Positions 1 to 8,097 are shown, numbered from the stretch's first letter. The stretch is 64,000 nucleotides of DNA from Curtobacterium sp. MCBA15_012 (GCF_001864935.2 NZ_CP126267.1:1364001-1428000), one strand, 5' to 3'. Translations and numbers: made by a program. The notes: generated by a model not told the origin, from the sequence alone.

Positions 1-956
1 GGGCTCTCGCGGAACGCGTACACGCCGTGGTCGCCGATCGTGCGGGCGGCGCCGTCGGGCACCGGGCGGCCGTCGACGACCGCCGAGGCACCGATCACGA
101 GACCGACACCGGACCGGACGGCGTCGAGCAGCACCCGCGCGTCGGCCCCGAGCACCGCGCCGCCCTCGCGCTTGCCGGTGACGAACGCGATCCCGAGCGC
201 CGGTGCCTGACGCAGGAGCGGCCAGAGCAGGGGACTGCCGAAGTCGTCGAGGTGCACCCAGTCGCTCTCGCCCGGGAGACCCGCGAGCTGTCCGGCGCGG
301 TGCAGTGCGGCGAACTGCAGGAACCACGCGTGCTGCTCGGGGACCAGCCCGAGCCGGTTGACCGAGTAGGGGAGCGTGCCCCACGTGAGCTGCCCGCGCA
401 CCCAGTTGCCCGCGCCGCTGCGCGTGACTGGACGCACCCCGAGCCGCACGCTGCGCGACCGGGTCGGCACCGACCGGCCGGTCTCGCGCGCCCGCGCGGC
501 GAGCCGGGCGGGCACCGCGTCCCGCAGCTCGAACTGCATGCCGAGCGGGGTGCCCTGCGGACCGGCCACCTGCTCGTCGGCACCGGCGAGGCGGGCGAGG
601 TCGTGCCTCCAGTCCGGGGTGGGGGCTGGTTGGGCGGAGGTGGGCCGCGGGGTGGTGGTGACCGTCGACAACGCCCGCGCGTTGACGGTGAGGAGCGCCG
701 CCGCGACGTGCTTGCAGTCGCCCCCGAGCGGACACGTGCACGTGCTGCGCACGGGGCGGACGAAGTCGCCGCGGGCGAGCGTCGTCTCCACACGCAGCTC
801 GTACGGGTCGTCGGCGGAACCGGACACGCTCGCCGTGATGGTGCCGGAGTCCTCGTGCCAGGTGGCGTCCTCGACCAGGCCCGCACGGACGACGTCGCGG
901 GCGCGACCGAAGGTCTGCGGTCCGACGAAGCGGATGACGTCGACGGCGTCGATCAT
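1..956 (-). CDS. SWIM zinc-finger, SNF2-type helicase (N-terminal part, cut by window edge)
   Basis: Only the first ~318 codons are in the window; the frame runs open through base 1, so the helicase core is outside. Residues 73-83 hold a SWIM-type zinc motif (Cys73-x-Cys75, Cys81-x-His83, in CTCPLGGDCKH) followed by a long region typical of what precedes the ATPase in actinobacterial SNF2-family proteins. SWIM motifs bind DNA or protein; the SNF2 engine would remodel or translocate on DNA. The ATG was chosen because the protein begins MIDAVDVIRF and no in-frame start lies just upstream. A perfect 13-bp hairpin sits over the ribosome-binding region. The SNF2 assignment is inferred from family architecture because Walker motifs are not visible here. 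Confidence 0.8.
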   Translation of the reverse strand, partial: MIDAVDVIRFVGPQTFGRARDVVRAGLVEDATWHEDSGTITASVSGSADDPYELRVETTLARGDFVRPVRSTCTCPLGGDCKHVAAALLTVNARALSTVTTTPRPTSAQPAPTPDWRHDLARLAGADEQVAGPQGTPLGMQFELRDAVPARLAARARETGRSVPTRSRSVRLGVRPVTRSGAGNWVRGQLTWGTLPYSVNRLGLVPEQHAWFLQFAALHRAGQLAGLPGESDWVHLDDFGSPLLWPLLRQAPALGIAFVTGKREGGAVLGADARVLLDAVRSGVGLVIGASAVVDGRPVPDGAARTIGDHGVYAFRES

Positions 957-959
957 CGG

Positions 960-992
960 GGCGGCTGGCACGGGACCATCGTGCCAGCCGCC
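960..992. repeat. 13-bp perfect inverted repeat upstream of the SWIM/SNF2 gene
   Basis: GGCGGCTGGCACG (960-972) is exactly complementary to CGTGCCAGCCGCC (980-992), with a 7-base loop. It begins four bases upstream of the ATG of the leftward SWIM/SNF2 gene, so in its mRNA the hairpin would occupy the Shine-Dalgarno region. It could be an operator, a translational control hairpin or, read rightward, an ordinary hairpin ahead of the BLUF gene. Confidence 0.6.
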
Positions 993-1110
993 ACCGACCA
1001 GCAGGATCCTGTCCACACCTTCCCGTTCTGGGGGGCGTCGTCCACAGGGGAACCGGGGCAGGATCAGAGGTGGTCGCGATCGCGGTCGGTCGGGACCGGA
1101 GGGATGGACG

Positions 1111-1560
1111 TTGCTGCACTCGCTGGTCTACATGAGCTCCGCGACCGAGCCCTTCGACGACGACGCGCTCGACGCCGTCCTCGAGCAGGCCCGCGCACGG
1201 AACACCGCCGACGGCCTGACCGGGCTGCTCGTGCACCGCGGCGGTCGCTTCATGCAGCTGCTCGAGGGGCCGCACGACGCCGTCGTGGCCACCTACGCGC
1301 GCATCGTCGGCGACGAACGGCACGACGACGTCCGGCTGCTGGTCGAGGAGTCGATCCACACCCGGCGGTTCCCGGACTGGTCGATGGCGTACGACCGCGA
1401 GGCCGACGGCAACGGCCTGCCCGAGGGGTTCAGCACGTTCCTCGAGGACGGCGACCGCAGTGCCGACGGGAGCCGGCCGCGCGAGCTGCTGCGCTGGTTC
1501 CGCAACCACCCGATGGCCGACCCGACGGCGGCGAAGGGCAAGCACCGGCGCGAGGGGTGA
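1111..1560 (+). CDS. BLUF-domain blue-light sensor protein
   Basis: This 149-residue single-domain protein reads MLHSLVYMSSA at its start, the usual first strand of BLUF (blue light using FAD) domains with the flavin-contacting Tyr7. The motif ARNTADGLTGLL supplies the conserved Asn, FMQLLEGP the conserved Gln, and RRFPDWSMAY the Trp/Met region. These residues form the Tyr-Gln switch that reports flavin excitation. No output domain is fused, so it probably signals through a partner protein. The TTG start was chosen because GGAGGG lies seven bases upstream and because it places the beta-1 strand at residue 2; an ATG at the YMSS motif would delete the key Tyr. The partner cannot be told from the neighbours. 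Confidence 0.88.
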   Translation: MLHSLVYMSSATEPFDDDALDAVLEQARARNTADGLTGLLVHRGGRFMQLLEGPHDAVVATYARIVGDERHDDVRLLVEESIHTRRFPDWSMAYDREADGNGLPEGFSTFLEDGDRSADGSRPRELLRWFRNHPMADPTAAKGKHRREG

Positions 1561-1625
1561 TGGCCGGCGGGGTCGCGATCCGCTCGTCGGGATCACGCCG
1601 CCTCCGGGCGGGCGATACTGGAGTC

Positions 1626-1931
1626 GTGACGACACTCCGAGGCACGATCCGCTCCACCGAGGTCCGCGACTCCGAGGGCTTCGCCGACTCCGTGGTGACC
1701 GCGAAGGAGACCGCGATTGCTTCGCTCGACATCGACGGGTACGCGCTGACCCAGGCGAACGCCGTCGAGAGCAAGGCCACGGGGGAGACGACGATCCGCG
1801 CGACCGCCCGCTCGACCGCGACGCGTGAGCACGAGGCGTCGGGGCCGGACTACGCGTCGGCGCTCGCCGCCTTCCGCGACTCCGTGCCCGAGGGGTGGCA
1901 GGCGCAGCACGTCTGGGTCGTCGAGGACTGA
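1626..1931 (+). CDS. Hypothetical 101-residue protein
   Basis: I do not recognise this family. The protein starts MTTLRGTIRSTEV from a GTG that follows a GATACTGG -10-like element by six bases, suggesting leaderless or near-leaderless expression. It is soluble, Thr/Ala-rich, without a signal peptide or membrane segment, and ends QAQHVWVVED. The middle (about residues 20-75) is repetitive in Ser/Thr/Ala and could be a small beta or coiled fold. Codon use matches neighbouring genes and the frame stays open for the whole length with strong third-position GC, which supports it as a real gene. Confidence 0.6.
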   Translation: MTTLRGTIRSTEVRDSEGFADSVVTAKETAIASLDIDGYALTQANAVESKATGETTIRATARSTATREHEASGPDYASALAAFRDSVPEGWQAQHVWVVED

Positions 1932-2178
1932 GCCGGGGACGCGGACGTCCGGGGCGTCGGGGCGGACCCGGGGCGAGGATGTCCGGGTCGTCGAGGACCG
2001 ACGCGGTGCGGGGACGTCCACTTGCCGCGGATGTGACCGCCGCCGCGCGGTGATCGCAGCCGTTATCCGTTCTCCCAGGTGGAGACCCATGAACGTGACC
2101 TACGGTTCTCGACAAGCGCACGTGCGTGAACTCTCCGGACCGGTCGAAGGACCGCTCACCACAGAAGGTCGGTCCACG

Positions 2179-3288
2179 ATGACGACCACGCCCCTCGCTC
2201 CCGGCTTCACCCGCACCCGTCCGGGGAACGGCAGCCGGAACGGCACCTCCACCTACTCCTCCCTGCTCGCCCAGGTGAAGGAGAACGGCCTGCTCCGACG
2301 GCGCACCGGGTTCTACTGGTCCCTGTTCGGCAGCCTCGTCGCCGGTCTCGCGCTCGCCTGGGTGGCGTTCGCGTTGTTGGGTGACTCGTGGTTCCAGTTG
2401 ATCGTGGCGGGTGCGTTGGGTGTGGTGTTCACGCAGTTCGCGTTCCTGTCGCACGAGGCCGCGCACCGGCAGGTGTTCGACTCGCAGAAGTGGAACGACC
2501 ACGCCGGCCGGTGGATCGGCACGTTCCTGGTCGGGTTGTCGTACTCGTGGTGGATGAACAAGCACACCCGGCACCACGGGAACCCGAACACGGTCGGCAA
2601 GGACCCCGACATCGCGCCCGACGGGATCCGGTTCCTGCCCGAGGACGCCGCCGCTGCCCGCGGTCCGCTGATGCGCACGTTCCTGCGGTTCCAGGGGTGG
2701 TTGTTCTTCCCGCTGCTGACCCTCGAGGGCATCAACCTGCACCGGCACGCGGTCGTGTCGGTGGTGCGTGGTGCCGGGGGTCGTCCGGACACGAAGGGCC
2801 GGGTGCTGGAGGGGGTGCTGCTGGCGGCGCGGTTCGCGATCTACCTGACGGTGGTGTTCTGGTTCCTGCCGTTCGGGATGGCGTGTGCGTTCCTCGGGGT
2901 CCAGCTCGCGGTGTTCGGGGTGATGATGGGTGCCTCGTTCGCGCCGAACCACAAGGGCATGCCCACGATCGCGCACGACGCGAAGGTCGACTTCTTCTCC
3001 CGTCAGGTCCGCACGTCCCGCAACATCCGTGGGGGTTGGTGGGTGTCGTTCCTGATGGGTGGGTTGAACTACCAGGTCGAGCACCACCTGTTCCCGTCGA
3101 TGCCGCGGCCCGCGTTGAAGCAGGCGCGGCTGCTGGTCCGGGACCACTGCGACACGTTGGACGTGCCGTACACCGAGACGACGTTGCTGCGGTCCTACGG
3201 GATCGTCGTGCGGTACCTCAACCGTGTCGGCCTCGCCGCCCGCGACCCGTTCGCGTGCCCGATGGTGGCGCAGCTGCGGATCCACTGA
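2179..3288 (+). CDS. Acyl-lipid/fatty acid desaturase (membrane di-iron type)
   Basis: The 369-residue product carries the three histidine boxes of membrane desaturases: HEAAH (about residue 92), HTRHH (about 131) and QVEHH (about 300). These bind the di-iron centre that inserts a cis double bond into membrane-lipid acyl chains. Paired hydrophobic segments at about 45-85 and 205-255 anchor it. There is no fused cytochrome b5, so a separate ferredoxin or similar donor is needed. ATG at MTTTPLAPG was chosen; an in-frame ATG 30 codons upstream (MNVTYGSRQ) is possible but adds a non-conserved tail. From roughly 2380 to 3200 the gene uses many TTG leucine and GGT glycine codons, unlike its own ends and its neighbours. 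Confidence 0.9.
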   Translation: MTTTPLAPGFTRTRPGNGSRNGTSTYSSLLAQVKENGLLRRRTGFYWSLFGSLVAGLALAWVAFALLGDSWFQLIVAGALGVVFTQFAFLSHEAAHRQVFDSQKWNDHAGRWIGTFLVGLSYSWWMNKHTRHHGNPNTVGKDPDIAPDGIRFLPEDAAAARGPLMRTFLRFQGWLFFPLLTLEGINLHRHAVVSVVRGAGGRPDTKGRVLEGVLLAARFAIYLTVVFWFLPFGMACAFLGVQLAVFGVMMGASFAPNHKGMPTIAHDAKVDFFSRQVRTSRNIRGGWWVSFLMGGLNYQVEHHLFPSMPRPALKQARLLVRDHCDTLDVPYTETTLLRSYGIVVRYLNRVGLAARDPFACPMVAQLRIH

Positions 3289-3304
3289 CCCACGGGTGCA
3301 CATA

Positions 3305-3342
3305 GGGGGCGGGCCGGCGGATCACTCCGCTGGCCCGCCCTC
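3305..3342. terminator. Bidirectional hairpin terminator
   Basis: A stem of 15 pairs (3307-3321 with 3326-3340, one G-T wobble) closes a TCAC loop. It lies between the convergent desaturase and amino-acid permease genes and can serve both strands. There is no long U-tract, as is usual at this GC content. Confidence 0.75.
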
Positions 3343-3399
3343 TACGTGTGCAGCTGTGGCCGGAAGCTCCGGACCGGCCGGCCCAGGGTCCCCGATCGA

Positions 3400-4830
3400 C
3401 TACCGGTCGGTGGTCGGCTCCGCCCCCGTCCGCGCCAGCGCACTGTGCCGCCGCGAGTACCCGAAGTACACCCCGAGCCCGATCGCGAACCACACGGCGA
3501 ACCGCACCCACGTCTCCCACTGCAGGAACGTGACGAGCCACAGCGACGCGATGACGCCGATGGCCGGGACGACGGGCATGAACGGGAGCCGGAACTGCCG
3601 GTCGAGGTCGGGCTGCCGGTAGCGCAGCACGATCACCGCCGAGCAGACCACCACGAACGCGAGCAGGATGCCGATGTTCGTCAGCTCGGCGACGATGCCG
3701 ATCGGCAGCACGCCCGCGAGGACGGCCGACGCCCCGCCGAGGATCCAGGTGACCCGGGTGGGGACGTGCCGCTTCGGGTCGGTCTTGGCGAACCACTTCG
3801 GCATGAGGCCGTCGCGGCTCATCGAGAACCAGACGCGCGAGGCGCCGAGCATGAACGTCACGAGCACGGTCACGATGCCGACGATGGCCCCGATTGCGAT
3901 GACGTTCGCGACGCCGCCGAGCCCGACCGACGCGAACGCCGACGAGAAGCCCGACGCCGGGTCGATGTCGGTGTACTTCTGCATGCCGGTGAGCACGAGG
4001 GTCGCCAGGACGTACAGGACCATCGCGATGCCGAGGGACAGCAGGATCGCCTTCGGCATGTGCCTGCGGGCGTCGACGGACTCCTCGGCCGCGGTCGACA
4101 TCGCGTCGTAGCCGAACACGGCGAAGAACACGGTCGCGGCACCGGTCATCACGCCGCCGAACCCGAACGGGAAGTACGGGTCGTAGTTGGCGCTGTTGAT
4201 GTGGAACACCCCGAGCACGACGATGAGCACCACGAGCGCGACCTTGATGCCGACCGCGACGAACTCGAACCGGGCGGCGCTGCGGATGCCGCGGGTGAGC
4301 ACGAACGCGGTGAGCAGGCAGAGCAGGATCGCGAACACGTCGACCACGTGCCCGTCGCCGGTGCCGGGCGCCCCGAGCATCCACGCGGGCAGGTCGACGC
4401 CGAACTGCCCGACCAGGAAGCCGACGTAGCCGGAGATGCCGATCGCGACCACCGCCACGATCGCGGTGTACTCGAGCAGCAGGTCCCAGCCGATGAACCA
4501 CGCCACGACCTCGCCGAGCACGGCGTACCCGTACGTGTAGGCACTGCCGGCCTTCGGGATCATCCCCGCGAACTCAGCGTAGGACAGCGCGGCCGCGGCG
4601 CTCGCGACCCCTGCGACCAGGAAGCTGATGAGCACAGCCGGCCCGGCCACCCCGTTCGCGACCGTGCCGGCGAGGGTGAAGATGCCCGCGCCGATGATGC
4701 CGCCGATGCCGATCGCGGTGAGTTGCCAGAGGCCGAGGTGGCGTTTCAGGCCGCCCTCGCCCTCGCCGGCCTCGTCGTCGATCGCGTCGATCGGCTTCCG
4801 TCGAAAGATTCCCTGCGTCGTCGTCGTCAC
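3400..4830 (-). CDS. APC-family amino acid permease (cationic amino acid transporter-like)
   Basis: The 476-residue integral membrane protein has about 12 hydrophobic segments. It opens with LTAIGIGGIIGAGIF, the consensus substrate-binding break in TM1 of the APC superfamily, and EFAGMIPKAGSAYTY in TM3. The overall length and the ESVDARRHMPKAI loop fit the CAT/YfnA-like branch, which imports basic or broad amino acids with protons. The GTG start (MTTTTQGIFRRKP) has GGAGGAG twelve bases upstream; the open frame continues further, but that part is not membrane-protein-like. It is divergent from the DUF427 gene across only 45 bases, so their promoters overlap. Confidence 0.88.
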   Translation of the reverse strand: MTTTTQGIFRRKPIDAIDDEAGEGEGGLKRHLGLWQLTAIGIGGIIGAGIFTLAGTVANGVAGPAVLISFLVAGVASAAAALSYAEFAGMIPKAGSAYTYGYAVLGEVVAWFIGWDLLLEYTAIVAVVAIGISGYVGFLVGQFGVDLPAWMLGAPGTGDGHVVDVFAILLCLLTAFVLTRGIRSAARFEFVAVGIKVALVVLIVVLGVFHINSANYDPYFPFGFGGVMTGAATVFFAVFGYDAMSTAAEESVDARRHMPKAILLSLGIAMVLYVLATLVLTGMQKYTDIDPASGFSSAFASVGLGGVANVIAIGAIVGIVTVLVTFMLGASRVWFSMSRDGLMPKWFAKTDPKRHVPTRVTWILGGASAVLAGVLPIGIVAELTNIGILLAFVVVCSAVIVLRYRQPDLDRQFRLPFMPVVPAIGVIASLWLVTFLQWETWVRFAVWFAIGLGVYFGYSRRHSALARTGAEPTTDR

Positions 4831-4875
4831 CCGACCACTCTGCTCCTCCGACGGCGACGGTGGTAGACCCGGGTC

Positions 4876-5367
4876 ATGCGTCGCCCCGAACGAGTCGTCC
4901 CCGGTCCCGGTCAGGAGTCCGTCTGGGACTATCCCCGCCCGCCCGCCGTCGAGGCGCTCCGCGAGCGCGTGGTGGTCCGGCTCGGCGGTGCGGTCGTGGC
5001 GGACACGACCGATGCCGTGCGGGTGCTCGAGACCTCGCACCCGCCGGTGTACTACCTGCCGATGGCGGGCATGGACCTGCGCCCGGCCGCGGGGTCGAGC
5101 ATGTGCGAGTTCAAGGGGCGTGCGCGCTACTTCGACGTGGTCGGCGGCGACGGGGTCGTCGCGCCGCGTGCCGCGTGGAACTACCCGACGCCGGAGCCGG
5201 GGTACGAGGAGCTGCGGGACCGCGTCGCGATCTACCCGTCGGCGATGGACTCGTGCGAGGTTGGTGGCGAGGTCGTCCAGGCACAGGAGGGCGACTTCTA
5301 CGGCGGGTGGATCACCTCGGCGATCGTCGGGCCGTTCAAGGGCGGGGCCGGCACCTTCGGCTGGTGA
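4876..5367 (+). CDS. DUF427 domain protein
   Basis: The 163-residue soluble protein has the DUF427 layout: a domain containing VVVRLGGAVVADTTDAVRVLETSHPPVYYLP, then the conserved W-N-Y-P-x-P segment (AAWNYPTPEPGYEEL) and the CEVGGE..GDFYGGWIT end. The family forms a small beta-tent fold and is often found alone; its biochemical function is not established. A TAGACC -10-like hexamer ends eight bases before the ATG, so the mRNA may be leaderless. It is divergent from the amino-acid permease. Confidence 0.88.
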   Translation: MRRPERVVPGPGQESVWDYPRPPAVEALRERVVVRLGGAVVADTTDAVRVLETSHPPVYYLPMAGMDLRPAAGSSMCEFKGRARYFDVVGGDGVVAPRAAWNYPTPEPGYEELRDRVAIYPSAMDSCEVGGEVVQAQEGDFYGGWITSAIVGPFKGGAGTFGW

Positions 5368-5443
5368 CGGGCGTCGTCCGATCGGAGGACGCCGGGAGGC
5401 GCGTCACGCCTCCTCCGGTCGGCCCGCGTCGGTCACGTGACCG

Positions 5444-5549
5444 GCCTGGAGGCGCGGCTCGCGCCCGCCTGTCGGCTCACCTCCGCGACGTGGCGTGCCT
5501 GGAGGCGCGGCTCGCGCCCGCCTGTCGGCTCACCTCCGCGACGTGGCGT
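5444..5549. repeat. 53-bp perfect tandem duplication in a gene-free stretch
   Basis: Two identical 53-bp units begin at 5444 and 5497, each starting GCCTGGAGGCGCGGCTCG. A third, decayed unit with GCTGGGAGGCGCGCGG follows. The surrounding gap 5368-5803 holds no convincing gene: open frames through it are repeat-derived and Arg/Ala/Pro-rich. The GGAGGCGCGG core recurs in other intergenic hairpins of the window. Confidence 0.85.
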
Positions 5550-5803
5550 GCTGGGAGGCGCGCGGTGCGTCCGCACCGTCCGCCCGCGTCCGTGACGTGG
5601 CGGACCGTCGCCGCGCCTCCCGACCGCTCGTCTGCTCGCTCGGGCGGCGCTGGGCGCCGGTCGCGTGCCTCCGGCCTGACCGTCCGTCGGCGTGACCGGA
5701 GCGGCGGGCGGGTGGCGCGCCTCCCGTCCCGTGGTCTGCTCGCGGGCGCGGCGGGGCGGGCGTCGGGTGCGCCTCCCCATCGTGTCCCGTGGCCCGACGG
5801 TCG

Positions 5804-6136
5804 TCAGCGTCGCGCGTAGGGGGACCAGAACGGCGGCGGGAACGCGCCGTCGGTCGCGAAGGTGAGCAACTGCCAGGCGAGCATCGCGAGCCCCGCGGCC
5901 CCGAGGAGCATCCCGACCCAGGCCCACACGCGGACCGCACGGCGGCGGCCGGCGATGCGGAGCGCCCGGACCCCGCTCAGGACGCACACGAGCCCGAACA
6001 CGAGGCCGAGGAACACGTGCCTCCCCATGCCGGCGGCGGGCACGATGATCCCCATCCACAGCGACAACGGGGCGAGGAGCACGGCCGCGGTGGCCGGGGC
6101 GGCGGGCGGCTCGTGGTCGCGCGTCGCAGCTCCCAT
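5804..6136 (-). CDS. Small integral membrane protein, function unknown
   Basis: This 110-residue protein has three predicted membrane segments: about residues 17-33 (AAVLLAPLSLWMGIIVP), 41-60 (VFLGLVFGLVCVLSGVRAL) and 70-92 (VWAWVGMLLGAAGLAMLAW). A basic RRR linker separates the second and third, and the tail ends PFWSPYARR. I do not recognise a named family; such proteins are common in Microbacteriaceae. It is transcribed away from the DoxX-like gene, and the ~100-base gap between their starts should hold both promoters. Confidence 0.7.
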   Translation of the reverse strand: MGAATRDHEPPAAPATAAVLLAPLSLWMGIIVPAAGMGRHVFLGLVFGLVCVLSGVRALRIAGRRRAVRVWAWVGMLLGAAGLAMLAWQLLTFATDGAFPPPFWSPYARR

Positions 6137-6239
6137 GGCTCGAACCTACCGAGGGGACACGCCGGTGTCCGTCGCGGTGGTCGGGCCGCACCGGGGTGGC
6201 GGTTGGCGAACCGGCCGGTCGGAGGAGCAGCATGGAGGC

Positions 6240-6632
6240 ATGCGTTCCTTCTTCCGGGTCCTCCTCGGCCTCGCGCTCGTCTTCGCGGGGACGAGCCACC
6301 TCACCTTCGCCCGCCGTGACTTCCGCGCACAGGTCCCGGACTTCGTGCCGCTCGACGTCGACACCACGGTGCTCGCCTCGGGTGTCGCCGAGATCGGGCT
6401 CGGCAGCGCGCTCCTGCTCGCACCCCGGGCGCGTCGCCGGACGGTCGGGAACATCGCGGCGCTGTTCTTCACGGCGATCTTCCCGGGCAACATCGCGCAG
6501 TGGGTCAACCGGCGCGACGCGTTCGGGCTCGACACCGACGAGAAGCGCGTCGCCCGGCTGTTCGGGCAGCCGGTGCTCATCGCGTGGGCGCTCTGGTCGA
6601 CGCGCGGGGGCGCCGGGCGCCGGTCGCGCTGA
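6240..6632 (+). CDS. DoxX-like integral membrane protein
   Basis: This 130-residue protein has an N-terminal membrane segment (FFRVLLGLALVFAGTSHL), a short loop with FRAQVPDFVPLD, and further helices including ASGVAEIGLGSALLLAP. The arrangement G-x-x-H-L ... P-D-F-x-P ... E-x-x-x-G-x-x-L is characteristic of DoxX/DoxD-like small membrane proteins, some of which take part in redox-stress complexes. The start is supported by GGAGGAG thirteen bases upstream and a nearer GGAGG. It is divergent from the three-helix membrane protein and followed by a dispersed hairpin element. Confidence 0.75.
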   Translation: MRSFFRVLLGLALVFAGTSHLTFARRDFRAQVPDFVPLDVDTTVLASGVAEIGLGSALLLAPRARRRTVGNIAALFFTAIFPGNIAQWVNRRDAFGLDTDEKRVARLFGQPVLIAWALWSTRGGAGRRSR

Positions 6633-6675
6633 GGCGGGGCTGCGGGGCGGCTTGGCGGCGGCCGCGGGGTCTCTC

Positions 6676-6735
6676 GCACAAGGGAAAGCAGCTCGCGCCA
6701 CGGAATCTCGTGGCGCGAGCTGCTTTCTGTTGTGC
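6676..6735. repeat. 60-bp palindromic element (type A), solitary copy 1
   Basis: This exactly 60-bp unit runs from GCACAAG to GTTGTGC. Its inner stem AAAGCAGCTCGCGCCACG pairs with its complement across a six-base loop. It lies in the gap after the DoxX-like gene and shares length, ends and core (TCGCGCCACG / CGTGGCGCGA) with the copies at 10559 and 31857-32700. No protein is encoded. Confidence 0.85.
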
Positions 6736-6841
6736 GGCGCGATCGGTGCTCGTTCCTGCACAGGGCGGTCAGCAGTCCGCGCTGTCCACAGGTTCGTGGG
6801 CGCGGCCACGACGGAGCGACCCGCCACGGGAGGCTCGTGGC

Positions 6842-7276
6842 ATGACCGGAACAGACGAACTCGACCGCCTCTTCGCCACCCCCGCCCGTACCGACGCCGA
6901 CGTGGTCGCCCTCGTCGAGGGGGTGGTGGGCAAGCCGCTCCGACGACAGTGCTGGGTGCTGTTCCTCGACGCACGGGCGCTGCCGGTGCCGTTCCTGCTG
7001 CCGGTGTCCGACCTGCCGTGGGAGCCCGACGAGCACGTCGAGGACTTCGCCACCCTCGTCGCCGAGGTCTGCGCGGACACCACCGCGGTCGAGGTGGTCG
7101 TGGTCTGGGAGCGCCCGGGGGAGTCGCGGCTGTTCCCGGTCGACTGGGAGTGGGTGGACGCCTGTGCGTGTGCGTTCGCGGAACGGTCCGTCCGGCTCCG
7201 CGGGCAGGTCGTCGTGCACACCGGGGGCGCGTCGATGATCGAGCTGCACGACGCCGAGTTGCCGGAGTCGGCGTGA
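6842..7276 (+). CDS. Hypothetical 144-residue protein
   Basis: I do not recognise a family with confidence. The protein is acidic and soluble, with CWVLFLDARALPVPFLLPVSDLP and VEVVVVWERPGESRLFPVDWEWVDACACAFAE suggesting an alpha/beta fold. It is actinobacterial in style, similar in length to many uncharacterised single-domain proteins. The ATG (MTGTDELDRLF) follows GGGAGG by about nine bases. It stands alone between a 60-bp hairpin element and a 36-bp tandem repeat, and the gene downstream is convergent. Confidence 0.65.
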   Translation: MTGTDELDRLFATPARTDADVVALVEGVVGKPLRRQCWVLFLDARALPVPFLLPVSDLPWEPDEHVEDFATLVAEVCADTTAVEVVVVWERPGESRLFPVDWEWVDACACAFAERSVRLRGQVVVHTGGASMIELHDAELPESA

Positions 7277-7385
7277 GCGCGGTCATCGGACGCACTCGGG
7301 GGAAGGCATCGGTCTGGCGCTCACCCCGGCGGGCGCGGTCAGCCTCCGCTCGTGGGTCGGCGCACGTCCGGCCGTCAGCCCTGCT

Positions 7386-7482
7386 GACGCGCTCGGCGTC
7401 CGCTCGGGGGCCAGCCGTGCGGACGCGCTCGGCGTCCGCTCGGGAACCAGCCGTGCGGACGCGCTCGGCGTCCGCTCGGTGG
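7386..7482. repeat. 36-bp tandem repeat, three copies
   Basis: GACGCGCTCGGCGTCCGCTC starts at 7386, 7422 and 7458, an exact 36-bp period with drift in the CCAGCCGTGCG half. The array abuts the stop codon of the leftward lysozyme-like gene, so it forms that gene's 3' untranslated region. Confidence 0.85.
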
Positions 7483-8097
7483 TCAACCCTGCGGGGCGGT
7501 GTCCGGGACGGTCTGGCCGGTGAGGCCCTCGACGATGGTCTTCGCCTCGGGCCAGAACTTCGCGTAGTGGTCCGGGTCCGAGTTGATCTGCACGGCGTGC
7601 GCCATCTGCGTCGGCGTCATCGTCTTCCAGCCGGGCACCTTGACGAGCTTCGTGTAGAACATCGTCGCCGCCGTGTACGGGTCCATCCGCTGCTCGTAGG
7701 TGCCCCACGCGCCGTTGTCCCGCTGCTGGAACAGTCCGCGGCTGTCCGGACCGGCGGTGTCACCGTGGTCGAGGTTCACCAGGCTCGACTCACCGATCGC
7801 CGTCATCACCCCGACCGCCTGCGTGTGGGGGCCGATGCCCTGGGCCTGGGCGGCCTGGATCACGGATGCGGCGTTGACGAGTCGGTCCTGGCAGAACCCG
7901 GCGATCGGTCCGGCCGGCACCGCGATGCCGCCGACGGTCTTCGTCGGCACGTCCGGGCACGCCGGGGCTGCCTCGACGGACTTCGCTGCACCGGTGAGGG
8001 AGTGCACGGCGATGACGACCACGACGATCACACCGATCACGGCCGCCACGACGCCGGCGCCGAAGACCGAGGCGATCGTGATGCCAGCGCGGCGCAT
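7483..8097 (-). CDS. Secreted/anchored lysozyme-like (transglycosylase-type) protein
   Basis: The 204-residue protein has an N-terminal hydrophobic segment (residues about 6-33) that acts as a signal or anchor. A short Cys-containing linker (APACPDVP...GFCQDR) is followed by a lysozyme-like domain. AIGESSLVNLDHGD holds the candidate catalytic Glu. GPDSRGLFQQRDNGAWG and MDPYTAATMFYTKLVKVPGW match the actinobacterial SLT-like fold found in phage and conjugative cell-wall hydrolases. It probably cleaves peptidoglycan outside the membrane. The ATG start MRRAGITIAS is preceded by GAGAGGACC. It is not obviously co-transcribed with the permease operon, since a terminator-like hairpin lies between them. 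Confidence 0.78.
   Translation of the reverse strand: MRRAGITIASVFGAGVVAAVIGVIVVVVIAVHSLTGAAKSVEAAPACPDVPTKTVGGIAVPAGPIAGFCQDRLVNAASVIQAAQAQGIGPHTQAVGVMTAIGESSLVNLDHGDTAGPDSRGLFQQRDNGAWGTYEQRMDPYTAATMFYTKLVKVPGWKTMTPTQMAHAVQINSDPDHYAKFWPEAKTIVEGLTGQTVPDTAPQG

Noticed and set aside
4860..5819. A 319-codon frame through DUF427 and the tandem repeats
   Set aside because: It is a shifted frame of the DUF427 gene followed by repeat-derived Arg/Pro/Ala strings.
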